Part shown: positions 34,021-40,915 of the stretch, in pieces
Numbering within the stretch: the first letter of the stretch is position 1
Layout: every line of letters begins with the position of its first letter
Assembly: GCA_900548895.1 (NCBI GenBank)
Contig: URLZ01000007.1
Location: 1-64,000 of the forward strand
Reading direction: 5' to 3'
Source of the DNA: an uncultured Akkermansia sp.
GTDB lineage: Bacteria; Verrucomicrobiota; Verrucomicrobiia; Verrucomicrobiales; Akkermansiaceae
Length of the DNA: 64,000 nt
Made by a program: the position numbers and the translations under genes
Notes under the pieces: generated by a model
The model's input: the letters and a program-made list of their open reading frames with translations, nothing else
Databases searched by the model: none
Told to the model about the DNA's origin: nothing

Positions 34021-34992
34021 TCAGCCTCGCGCCTCGCGAGCCGCCAACTGCGCCGCCCGCTCATAAAGCACCTTCGCCTCGCGGGCTGCCTCCGGATTCA
34101 CCGACGCCTGCGCCTGCACATTGCGGAAGCACTGCGCCGCGGCAGAATACAAATGCGCGCGCTCCAGATAATAGCGCCCCGTCTCCAGCTCCTGCTCCAC
34201 CAGCAGAGCGCGCATTTCGCCCACCTTTTGGCGAGCCAGCCCCGCGCGGCGATCATTCGGGAAGCGCAGCAAAAACTCCTCATAAGCCTCCTGAGCCTTC
34301 GAAAGATACACCAAATTATTATTGCCGCGCGTCCCCTCCGAAGCCCAAAGCTGAGCCACCATCAGCTGAGCCGCCGGCACCATCGGACTGTTCGGGTAGC
34401 GCTGCACCAGCGTCTGATACGTCGCGCGCGCGCGCGCCGGCTCATTCAGCCGCGTCAGTTGAAACTTCGCCAGCGCCGCCAGAGCCGTCGACGCCATATC
34501 ACTGTAAGGCGCATTCGCCGCAATACTCTGCAACCACTCCTCCACCACAGAAGCCTCCATATCCGTCTTCCAGAGGCCCCAAGCCACATCCGTCTTCATC
34601 TCACCGTTCACCGCCTTCATCGCCATCTGCAACTGGCGGTTGAGCGCATCCTCATAGAGCGAACTGCTGTGATAGCGCTCAATGAGCTTCTGATACTCCT
34701 TGAACGCCTGGCGATAATCGCCGTCGCGCTCATACAGATCACCGAGCAGCAGGCGCGCCCGCGGCGCCACCGTCGACAGCGTGTGCTGCGTCACCACCAC
34801 ATCGAGCTTAGAGATCGCATCATCCAACTTGCCCGAGCGGGCCAGAGCCTCCGCCTCCGCATACAAGCGCTCCGCCTCCGCATCGCGAGGCTGCACCATA
34901 CCCGCAGGCATCAAATCATTATCATTCTGCTCGCACATCGTCAGCGACAGCGCGGCAAGCGGCAGCAGACAGCAAAAGGGAAAAGCTTTCAT
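34021..34992 (-). CDS. bamD: outer-membrane assembly lipoprotein, BamD/YfiO-like
   Basis: About 323 residues. A lipoprotein-type signal (MKAFPFCCLLPLAALSLTMC) leads to consecutive TPR-like helices: AERLYAEAEALARSGKLDDAISKLDVV, RARLLLGDLYERDGDYRQAFKEYQKLIERYHSSS, RARATYQTLVQRYPNSPMVPAAQLMVAQ, and KAQEAYEEFLLRFPNDRRAGLA. This matches BamD, the essential lipoprotein of the beta-barrel assembly complex. It is longer than E. coli BamD (about 245). It is followed by lptE and rsmI on the same strand, so these envelope genes probably form an operon. Confidence 0.82.
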   Translation of the reverse strand: MKAFPFCCLLPLAALSLTMCEQNDNDLMPAGMVQPRDAEAERLYAEAEALARSGKLDDAISKLDVVVTQHTLSTVAPRARLLLGDLYERDGDYRQAFKEYQKLIERYHSSSLYEDALNRQLQMAMKAVNGEMKTDVAWGLWKTDMEASVVEEWLQSIAANAPYSDMASTALAALAKFQLTRLNEPARARATYQTLVQRYPNSPMVPAAQLMVAQLWASEGTRGNNNLVYLSKAQEAYEEFLLRFPNDRRAGLARQKVGEMRALLVEQELETGRYYLERAHLYSAAAQCFRNVQAQASVNPEAAREAKVLYERAAQLAAREARG

Positions 34993-35155
34993 ATCAGCAC
35001 AGCAGGGAAAGGGAGAAAAAAGGCAGAGGGAAAAGAACGGGAAAAAGAACAGGAGAGAAGGACGTGAAAACCGAAGCCCCCTCAGCGGAACCTCGGCAGA
35101 GGCGAGCCCCCCGGCCCTCGAGCCGAAGAGCCTCGCCCCTGCGCGCGTAAAAAAC

Positions 35156-35626
35156 TCACTTCTTGCCGTAAACAGCCTCGGCATCAAAGCAGCAACCCTC
35201 ATCGGCCGCCTCGAGCGCCACGGGCTCACCGTCGCGCACCGCATCGCCGAAGGGCACCGAGCGGAAGAAGCAGGAGTGATGGCCCGTGTGGCAAGCACCG
35301 GCGCCCACCTGATCGACCAGCAGCACGAGAGCATCCTGATCGCAGTCAATGAGAATCTGATGCACCTTCTGAATGTGGCCGGAAGTCAGGCCCTTGTGCC
35401 AAATCTCCTGGCGCGAGCGAGAGTAATACACAGCCTCACCGATTGCAAGCGTCATCTTGAGAGACTCCTCATTCATATAGGCGAGCATGAGCGGCTCCTT
35501 CGTGCGGTAATCCACAGCCATAGCCGGAATAAGACCCTTCTCATCAAACTTCGGCATGAGCAGCATGCTCTTCTCAACCTCCTTGTAACTGCCGCGGGGG
35601 GCAAAGACAATTGTTTTATCGGACAT
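35156..35626 (-). CDS. hisI: phosphoribosyl-AMP cyclohydrolase
   Basis: A 156-residue enzyme of histidine synthesis that opens the purine ring of PR-AMP. The core is LIPAMAVDYRTKEPLMLAYMNEESLKMTLAIGEAVYYSRSRQEIWHKGLTSGHIQKVHQILIDCDQDALVLLVDQVGAGACHTGHHSCFF in conserved pieces, with zinc ligands D-x-D and the CHTGHHSCF motif intact. It stands alone, without a fused HisE domain. A promoter on the minus strand (TTGATT, 16 bases, perfect TATAAT) ends ten bases before the ATG, giving a very short leader. Confidence 0.94.
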   Translation of the reverse strand: MSDKTIVFAPRGSYKEVEKSMLLMPKFDEKGLIPAMAVDYRTKEPLMLAYMNEESLKMTLAIGEAVYYSRSRQEIWHKGLTSGHIQKVHQILIDCDQDALVLLVDQVGAGACHTGHHSCFFRSVPFGDAVRDGEPVALEAADEGCCFDAEAVYGKK

Positions 35627-35636
35627 AACGCGCACG

Positions 35637-35664
35637 ATTATAGCGCAAGCGCGCCAAAAATCAA
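35637..35664 (-). promoter_or_regulatory. hisI promoter
   Basis: TTGATT (complement of 35659-35664), 16 bases, TATAAT (complement of 35637-35642); leader of only about four bases. Confidence 0.65.
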
Positions 35665-35864
35665 GCCCGTATCGCGTCACAAGGACAAGCCGCCCGAAGC
35701 CGCCCCCGCGGAAAGCCCGCAAGCACCCTTCCGGCACCCGGCGCCGCGAGCTCCGCACCGAATTTTCTCCGCCGAGCGTGAGCGAGCAAGGGCACACCGC
35801 CTACCACATAGCGACAACAAACTATCATTGCGTTAGAAAAAAGAAAATACCACCATTTTACCCT

Positions 35865-35893
35865 TGACATTGATGCCGCTTAGAGTAAGATAA
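35865..35893 (+). promoter_or_regulatory. promoter of the first PEP-CTERM gene
   Basis: TTGACA at 35865-35870 in a strong AT-rich trough. The -10 is ambiguous: TAAGAT at 35886-35891 (15-base spacer) or AGATAA at 35888-35893 (17). The leader is about 60-65 bases. Confidence 0.5.
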
Positions 35894-35961
35894 ACCCGTG
35901 CGAGGCATCAGCGTCGCACTCTGCGGCTCCCCTTGCTAACGCGAACACTCATCCCAAACTC

Positions 35962-36654
35962 ATGAAAAGAACTCTCATCACCTCGGCCCTCATCGCCGCC
36001 CTGGCCGCCCCGGCCGTCATGGCGCAAGACACCGCCGAGCAAACAAGTGACTACACCATCGGGCTTAAATCCGGTTACGCGTCAGGTGACGGCAACTACA
36101 ACGGCTGGACGATGGCGCTGACCGACAGCTTCCTCGACGCCACCGAGACCAACCTCGGCACTCTGAGCAGCGTCGTGCTCGACAGCGTCACCATCAATAA
36201 TCGCACCAGTGGCGATCAGACGTCCGGAAGCGTCTACTTGGCCGTCTACCTGTATTCCGAAGACTACACAACCGGCACCTTCGTTGGCGTCTCCGACAAT
36301 GTCGCCACCAACGGCAATGTGAACGGCTCGAACACCTTCACCTTCACTGATGTCACGCTCGTCCCGAACGAGCAGTACCAGTATCTCTTCGTGACGAGCA
36401 ATGATACAACAACGCTCGCGACCTTCGAAGGGTACAAAAGCGTTGCCCATCAGTTCGGGCTTAACGTTGCAAACATCACCGGGGGCACGCTTCCTACCGG
36501 CGATGGAACGTACAAAGGCAACGGTCTCGATACTTGGGAGAGCTCTTACATGCCCAACGTCAGCGTCGCCGTGAGCGTCACCCCCGAGCCGACGACGGCC
36601 ACGTTGAGCCTGCTGGCTCTGGCCGGCCTCTGCGCTCGTCGCCGCCGCAAGTAA
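35962..36654 (+). CDS. PEP-CTERM-type secreted protein, paralogous set copy 1
   Basis: Protein of 230 residues with a signal peptide (MKRTLITSALIAALAAPAVMAQD). The beta-rich middle is unrecognised (TIGLKSGYASGDGNYNGWTMALTDSFLD). The C-terminus is a sorting-signal-like tail: PEPTT, about ten hydrophobic residues, then LCARRRRK. Such tails are cut and anchored by exosortase-type enzymes in Gram-negatives, or simply act as membrane anchors in Verrucomicrobia; no exosortase is in the window. The tail is almost identical to those of the next two genes, although the middles are not alike. Confidence 0.85.
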   Translation: MKRTLITSALIAALAAPAVMAQDTAEQTSDYTIGLKSGYASGDGNYNGWTMALTDSFLDATETNLGTLSSVVLDSVTINNRTSGDQTSGSVYLAVYLYSEDYTTGTFVGVSDNVATNGNVNGSNTFTFTDVTLVPNEQYQYLFVTSNDTTTLATFEGYKSVAHQFGLNVANITGGTLPTGDGTYKGNGLDTWESSYMPNVSVAVSVTPEPTTATLSLLALAGLCARRRRK

Positions 36655-36685
36655 GCGCACCACGCCACAGAGCATCGCTCTTCTT

Positions 36686-36719
36686 CAACACCCCGGCCGC
36701 ACAAGCGACCGGGGTGTTG
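36686..36719 (+). terminator. terminator after PEP-CTERM gene 1
   Basis: An 11-base-pair stem (CAACACCCCGG / CCGGGGTGTTG), followed by TTTG, 32 bases after the stop. Confidence 0.75.
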
Positions 36720-36973
36720 TTTGATCACTCTCCCGCGTGAGCCGATGGCACGTTGCGGCGGCGCCTCGGCCAGAGGACCATCCGCAGGCCCTCTCGACTG
36801 CTGCACCACTTAAATACGCGCGGTCGACACTACCCAAGCAACCTCCCCGAGCCCAAACTCAGGAACAACCCTGCGCAGAAGAGTCTGGAGAGGCTCTCCC
36901 ACCAGCGGCTCATGCAAGCGGAGAGCCGATCGGATGGGGTGAGAGTTTTTTTGCTTCTCTGTGCTTTTTATGC
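36720..36973. other. intergenic region between PEP-CTERM genes 1 and 2
   Basis: About 250 bases with no gene that I can support. It contains an imperfect AGAGGCTCTC / GAGAGCC inverted repeat near 36890-36925. Confidence 0.35.
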
Positions 36974-37002
36974 TTGATAGTCACACATGCACGGGCTACA
37001 AT
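36974..37002 (+). promoter_or_regulatory. promoter of PEP-CTERM gene 2
   Basis: TTGATA at 36974-36979, 17 bases, TACAAT at 36997-37002. The leader of about 55 bases can form a small hairpin (ATCCT-GAAAAG-AGGAT). Confidence 0.65.
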
Positions 37003-37063
37003 GGCGCAGGTTTGATAGGCAACCCATCCTGAAAAGAGGATAACTTACACCTTAGGTACCTCT

Positions 37064-37738
37064 ATGAAAAAGACACTATTCCTGATCGGCGCCCTGTTCG
37101 TGGGAAGCGCCGCCTTTGCAGCTGAAGACACAACCGTGGGCTTCAGCTTTGGAACCACCAACGACCTCAACTCCCTTAGGCTCAGCGCGACCGATTCCGT
37201 GCTCTCCATTCAGAACGCCGCGATCGACGTCACCGGCACCAAGACTCTTCAGGGTAATAACAACGCCGCTGCCCCGAGTGGCACTTATATTGCCCCGGAT
37301 GTTAATATCGGGACAGGCGGCACTTGGAAGATAACTTTTGACCTCACCAACAATTCGGGTCAAGATGTTATTATCACCGGTCTCAACCTGAATGTTCTCA
37401 CTTTCAACGCTTCCGCTCTTCCACAAAATGACACGACGGGGCGAGACGGCTCCTTCAGCGTCAGCTTGGACACCACGAGTTTCTCCGGTGGCGAGGATGT
37501 CACTCTGGCGAGTCTGTATCAGACCACGACTGTCAACACAACCGGCTCGTACACTCTCGGAGCCAACAGCACCGTCACAGTCACCATTGACGCAGCTAAG
37601 GCGCCCAATGAGCCCGACGGCTTCTATGTCGCTCTGCAGGGCGGCTCCATCAGCTATCAGGTCACGCCCGAGCCGACGACGGCCACGCTGAGCCTGCTGG
37701 CTCTCGCCGGCCTCTGCGCCCGTCGCCGCCGCAAGTAA
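37064..37738 (+). CDS. PEP-CTERM-type secreted protein, copy 2
   Basis: Protein of 224 residues: signal peptide (MKKTLFLIGALFVGSAAFAAE), then a beta-sandwich-like middle (TWKITFDLTNNSGQDVIITGLNLNV; YTLGANSTVTVTIDAAK) and the same PEPTT...LCARRRRK tail as its neighbours. The role is unknown; the fold suggests an adhesive or carbohydrate-binding surface protein. It has its own promoter and terminator, so the three tandem genes are separate transcription units. The middle is less GC-rich than the surrounding housekeeping genes. Confidence 0.84.
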   Translation: MKKTLFLIGALFVGSAAFAAEDTTVGFSFGTTNDLNSLRLSATDSVLSIQNAAIDVTGTKTLQGNNNAAAPSGTYIAPDVNIGTGGTWKITFDLTNNSGQDVIITGLNLNVLTFNASALPQNDTTGRDGSFSVSLDTTSFSGGEDVTLASLYQTTTVNTTGSYTLGANSTVTVTIDAAKAPNEPDGFYVALQGGSISYQVTPEPTTATLSLLALAGLCARRRRK

Positions 37739-37778
37739 GCGACAACAGTACACGAGACTTTTCTCATCCCGAATCAAG

Positions 37779-37810
37779 GCGGGGCAGGTTTCGGCCTGCT
37801 CCGCTCTTCT
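37779..37810 (+). terminator. terminator after PEP-CTERM gene 2
   Basis: Stem GCGGGGCAGG / CCTGCTCCGC with a TTTCGG loop (37779-37804), then TCTTCT. It is nearly the same sequence as the terminator of gene 3. Confidence 0.75.
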
Positions 37811-37960
37811 TTGCGCAGCGCAAGGCCCCTTGTACCCTATCAGACACGCGATGCCGACGCGCGCCTTCCTCGCCCCGATCGGTGCCCGCAGGAGATTCCC
37901 GGGCTCTCTCTGCATCAACGACGGCGAGCACGAAAAAATAAATCTCGACCTCTATTCCTC
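37811..37960. other. intergenic region between PEP-CTERM genes 2 and 3
   Basis: No gene seen; becomes AT-rich toward the promoter at 37961. Confidence 0.35.
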
Positions 37961-37989
37961 TTGACTCTCTCCTCCCGCTCGAGTATACT
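37961..37989 (+). promoter_or_regulatory. promoter of PEP-CTERM gene 3
   Basis: TTGACT at 37961-37966, 17 bases, TATACT at 37984-37989; leader about 70 bases. Confidence 0.7.
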
Positions 37990-38066
37990 CGCCTCAAGCA
38001 GTGCGGTGGGGAGGCTATCTCATCGAAGAATTCCCTCCGTCGCGAAACAACTCTCAACGAACAACA

Positions 38067-38765
38067 ATGAAAAAGACACTTATTACTCTGTCGCTCATGG
38101 CGGCGACATCCGCAGCAATGGGGGACGTCATTGATTTGACGGGCAGCGCCTTCCAAGAAGCTGCATCTGCCACTAACGCAAATGGAATCACAGCTTCTGA
38201 TGTGTTCGGCTACAATTCAGGCGTATGGCACGTATCCATCCCGAGCGCCAGCGCTAGTGGTTTTGCTGGTGTCACCCTGTCCGATGAGGGCCAAGGTTCG
38301 ATTTTCCTCCAAGGCGGTGCGGCTATCAACGGAACTGCAGGTGTCTTTGCTGCAGTGAAAATTGATGCGACTCAGATCGGCAACACGACGCCTGTTTCCC
38401 TGAATTTTGATTGCGTCAAAAGTTCGGGATGGAGCGGAACGACATCGGATACTTTTGAGGTCACCGTTCAGTTCATTGCCTACAACGAGAGTGGTGAATC
38501 CATCGGCGAGACTAAGACTTGGACACAAACCGTAGATTGCACTACTTCAACTGGCACCCTTGCTTCAGGCGTTAAAATGGCACTCGATCTCACGGGAGAG
38601 TACGACTCCTATGGAATTATCTTGTCGGCCTCAAGAGACGGTGGTAAAGGCGGAGCTGTCGTGCAGCTTGAGAACCTGACGCTGGTGACGACCCCCGAGC
38701 CGACGACGGCCACGCTGAGCCTGCTGGCTCTTGCCGGTCTCTGCGCTCGTCGCCGCCGCAAGTAA
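38067..38765 (+). CDS. PEP-CTERM-type secreted protein, copy 3
   Basis: Protein of 232 residues with a signal peptide (MKKTLITLSLMAATSAAMGD). The middle resembles a jelly-roll/carbohydrate-binding-like domain (VTLSDEGQGSIFLQGGAAINGTAG; VSLNFDCVKSSGWSGTTSDTFEVTVQFIAYNESGE). The tail PEPTT...LCARRRRK is shared. Start 38067 (MKKTL) is preferred over an upstream in-frame ATG, which lacks a signal sequence. The 3' flank after the tail (stop, short spacer, GGGGCAGG hairpin) is also shared with gene 2, pointing to duplication or gene conversion of the 3' ends. Confidence 0.85.
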   Translation: MKKTLITLSLMAATSAAMGDVIDLTGSAFQEAASATNANGITASDVFGYNSGVWHVSIPSASASGFAGVTLSDEGQGSIFLQGGAAINGTAGVFAAVKIDATQIGNTTPVSLNFDCVKSSGWSGTTSDTFEVTVQFIAYNESGESIGETKTWTQTVDCTTSTGTLASGVKMALDLTGEYDSYGIILSASRDGGKGGAVVQLENLTLVTTPEPTTATLSLLALAGLCARRRRK

Positions 38766-38804
38766 GCGAGTCTTCCACGAGAGATTTTCTCATCCCGCAT
38801 CAAG

Positions 38805-38837
38805 AGCGGGGCAGGTTTCGGCCTGCCCCGCTTTTTT
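38805..38837 (+). terminator. terminator after PEP-CTERM gene 3
   Basis: An 11-base-pair stem (AGCGGGGCAGG / CCTGCCCCGCT), loop TTTCGG, then a T6 tract. Confidence 0.9.
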
Positions 38838-38964
38838 GTGTCGAGAAGGCGCGAGACGACCAGCGAACTCTGGAGACCTCGCTCCCTCCCTGCCCCGCCG
38901 CGGGGGAGCTCCGGGGGCGGCAGCACAAGCCCTATCTGCGTCGACGGGATTGCAACGCACCCGG

Positions 38965-39004
38965 ATAAAATGGCCCCCGCCGTCGCGGAGCGAGGGCGGG
39001 GGCC
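38965..39004 (-). terminator. terminator of the broken autotransporter copy
   Basis: Stem GGCCCCCGCC / GGCGGGGGCC (38972-39004), followed on the minus strand by ATTTTATCC. Homologous to the terminator at 40509-40548. Confidence 0.75.
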
Positions 39005-39078
39005 GAGGGGTGGGCAGGACTGAGTCCGTCGGGCACCGAGGCTGCGCAGGGCGGGACGCGGCTCTCGCCGGCGGGGCC

Positions 39079-39372
39079 TCAGAAGTTGATGCGCCAACCG
39101 ACGGTGGCGTTGAGGTTGCTGGAGTCGGCGCGCAGTTCGACGGAGCCATCGACGAAGAGCTTGCCGCTGCTCCGGCCGAGCGGCACGCTGAGGCCGACGC
39201 CGGCTTCGACGCCGCAGACGCCGTATTCAGCCGAGCGGATGCGGCCGCCGGAGCCGGGCAGCATGGCGAGGCTGCTGCTCAGGCTGCTGTGCCGATCGCC
39301 GAGGTCGAATTTGGCCAGCAGGCGGCCTTCGAGCAGGGAGCTGCGGTTATAGATGTTTTCGCCGATGAGGGT
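39079..39372 (-). pseudogene. autotransporter fragment (last ~97 residues of the beta-barrel)
   Basis: The frame reads TLIGENIYNRSSLLEGRLLAKFDLGD and continues to NATVGWRINF, matching the C-terminal end of the 1,406-residue autotransporter at 40604-44824. The open frame extends to 39396, but its first eight residues are unrelated to that protein. Signal peptide, passenger and most of the barrel are missing, so it cannot work alone. Either a second autotransporter gene lost its 5' part to the neighbouring DUF3800 module, or the 3' end was duplicated when that module arrived. Confidence 0.8.
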
Positions 39373-39418
39373 TTTTGGGGCAATTCGCTTGGACATTGGT
39401 CCGCAGTCAAAATTTATC

Positions 39419-39446
39419 TTGACATTCGCCGAGACAGCTATATAAT
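39419..39446 (+). promoter_or_regulatory. consensus promoter of the non-coding RNA
   Basis: Perfect TTGACA at 39419-39424, 16 bases, perfect TATAAT at 39441-39446. It is the only promoter in the window I found with both hexamers perfect, and no protein gene follows on that strand. Confidence 0.8.
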
Positions 39447-39452
39447 GGGTGC

Positions 39453-39589
39453 GACGCTGGAGGTTTGTCCGGCAAGGGCAAGCGTCTGGGGAAGCCCAAG
39501 GCCAACGTCTTTTTTTGCGTCTCGTGTCGAGGTCTCACCAAGAGGCGAGAGCCTGTGCCGCAGAAACTCGGGGGCTGCGTTTTTCTTTT
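39453..39589 (+). ncRNA. structured small RNA convergent to the DUF3800 gene
   Basis: Predicted to start near 39453, seven bases after the -10 box. The 5' section can close on itself: GACGCTGG (39453-39460) pairs with CCAACGTC (39502-39509) with one mismatch, encloses two small hairpins (one is TGGG-GAAG-CCCA) and is followed by T7 (39510-39516). A bulged hairpin follows at 39530-39554 (AGGTCTC with GAGAGCCT), then a terminator hairpin with a T-tract at 39559-39589. So a 64-base form and a 137-base form are possible. No reading frame of note lies inside. Structured RNAs near DUF3800 genes have been described by comparative genomics (the DUF3800-numbered motifs); whether this is one is untested. 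Confidence 0.6.
39559..39589 (+). terminator. terminator of the non-coding RNA
   Basis: Stem CGCAG / CTGCG (39559-39579), then TTTTTCTTTT (39580-39589). The T-tract reaches the stop codon of the convergent DUF3800 gene. There is no T-tract on the other strand. Confidence 0.7.
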
Positions 39590-40356
39590 CAATGTGCGCT
39601 GAGCTTCTGAGGGTCAATCCAGCGCAGTGTGCTCATGGCTCGCCCGTAGTTGTCTTTCCACGTGTAGAAGAGGCGGTGGAGGTGCGCGTACAGCTCCTTG
39701 ATGCCGGGTTCTCCCGCTGCATACAGGCCTATGATTGTGGTGACAATGTCGGCCAGTTGCAAGCCTATGTTATTTGCTTGAGAGATGGCAAAGAGAGGGA
39801 TTTCAAGAAGTGAGCTTCGCATGTTGTTGCCGGTCTTGCTGCGAACGAGGTAGTTGGTCACGGCCCGCGCATTCCGTTCATTCGTTCCCTCATCTTGACT
39901 GTCAAAGACGATGATGGCTTTCTGGTTCGGATGTTCACGCTTCATGTACATATTGATGCGTTCGCAAAGGCTTTTGAATGTGCCGGCCAGGGCTGTGTCT
40001 TTATCGCTGGTGAATTTGTAGGCTTCTTGATCAAAGCAAACGCAGCCGAAAACGGGGAGTTTGTTTCTTTCCAGAATGCGAACCAGGGTTTCGACAAAAT
40101 TCAGATTTTTAGTTTCTTCCTCAGGATGCTGTTTGAGGCGACGGAAGGTTCTGGGTGACAGTAGTTTCTTTCCTTTCAGCTCACTTTTTTCCGCATAGTT
40201 CTTGCCGAGAGCATTGAGCTTTGCCTTGAATACGGCGGTTGCGATTTTTGTGTAGATTTCTATGGGTATGCCAACGCCGCAAAGCGCTCCGAAATCTACT
40301 TCTCCGCCTTTTTTGGTCTGAGCCTTACGGAATGTTTCGTCTATAAAGATGAGCAT
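39589..40356 (-). CDS. DUF3800 domain protein
   Basis: Protein of 255 residues. The DUF3800 pattern is clear: an acidic pair in the first strand (MLIFIDETF, D6/E7), a conserved Asp after a central strand (KAIIVFDSQDEGTNERN) and a late NIGLQLADIVTTIIGLYA motif. This suggests an RNase H-like fold with an acidic active site; activity is not established for the family. Such genes are common in mobile and defence-associated DNA. Base composition is clearly lower in GC than all neighbours, which indicates transfer. It has its own promoter and probably a leaderless mRNA, and it runs head-on into the non-coding RNA. Confidence 0.85.
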   Translation of the reverse strand: MLIFIDETFRKAQTKKGGEVDFGALCGVGIPIEIYTKIATAVFKAKLNALGKNYAEKSELKGKKLLSPRTFRRLKQHPEEETKNLNFVETLVRILERNKLPVFGCVCFDQEAYKFTSDKDTALAGTFKSLCERINMYMKREHPNQKAIIVFDSQDEGTNERNARAVTNYLVRSKTGNNMRSSLLEIPLFAISQANNIGLQLADIVTTIIGLYAAGEPGIKELYAHLHRLFYTWKDNYGRAMSTLRWIDPQKLSAH

Positions 40357-40361
40357 ATCGA

Positions 40362-40390
40362 ATTCTATAACGGGGAGAATATGGTGTCAA
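40362..40390 (-). promoter_or_regulatory. leaderless promoter of the DUF3800 gene
   Basis: On the minus strand TTGACA (complement of 40385-40390), 17 bases, TAGAAT (complement of 40362-40367), then five bases to ATG 40356. Confidence 0.72.
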
Positions 40391-40459
40391 CCTTTCTTTT
40401 CGTAAATCACAGTTGCTTTTTTTCACGTGGTTTTCACTGCGTGGAAGCTCGGCGCGGCG

Positions 40460-40915
40460 GGGCCGGCGCATGCCTTATCCGCATCCTCGTGATTGCAACG
40501 TGGTCTGATAAAAAAGGTCCCCGCCGTCGCGGAGCGAGGGCGGGGGCCGTGGGATGGGCCGCGGGATGAACGCAGAGCCTCCGTGCGGCTCTCGGCGGCG
40601 GGCTCAGAAGTTGATGCGCCAGCCAACGGTTGCGTTGAGGTTGTGGTAGTCGGCGCGCAGTTCGACGGAGCCGTCGATGAAGAGGTTGCCGCTGTTCTGG
40701 CCAAGCGGGACGCTGAGGCCGACGCCGGCTTCAAATCCGCAGACGCTGAGTTCGGCGGAGTGGATGTTGCCGGCGCTGCCGGGCAGCAGGGCGAGGCCGG
40801 CGGCGGTGCTGCTGCGGCGGTCGCCGACGTCAAAGGTGGCCAGCAGGCGCCCTTCGAGCAGTGAGCTGCGGTTGTAGACGTTTTCGCCGATGAGGGTCTG
40901 GGCGCGCAGGCCGAC
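40460..40915. repeat. right copy of the duplicated autotransporter 3' end
   Basis: Partner of the block at 38920-39372, in direct orientation; together they flank the DUF3800/RNA module of about 1.1 kb. This copy is continuous with the intact autotransporter gene. Confidence 0.72.
40509..40548 (-). terminator. terminator of the autotransporter gene
   Basis: Stem GGTCCCCGCC / GGCGGGGGCC (40516-40548, one G-T pair), followed on the minus strand by T6. Confidence 0.85.

Larger units (their letters stand above)
38920..39372. repeat. left copy of the duplicated autotransporter 3' end
   Basis: This block matches about 40460-40915: the end of the autotransporter coding region, the stop, the GC-rich terminator and about 50 bases beyond (both contain GATTGCAACG before the terminator). 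The protein-level match is roughly 78% over 96 residues by my count. Similarity stops sharply at about 39372, in GATGAGGGT. Confidence 0.75.

Noticed and set aside
39453..39589. SRP RNA, 6S RNA, tmRNA or RNase P RNA identity for the structured RNA
   Set aside because: None of the conserved cores (for example the SRP GGAAGGAAGCA-type loop) is present, and size and structure differ.
39407..39592. A 61-residue minus-strand frame overlapping the non-coding RNA, considered as a small toxin
   Set aside because: No hydrophobic segment or start signal; the plus-strand promoter and terminator explain the region better.
38920..40915. Insertion sequence or integrative element with integrase
   Set aside because: The flanking direct similarity is long and diverged, there are no terminal inverted repeats, and no transposase or integrase gene is present.
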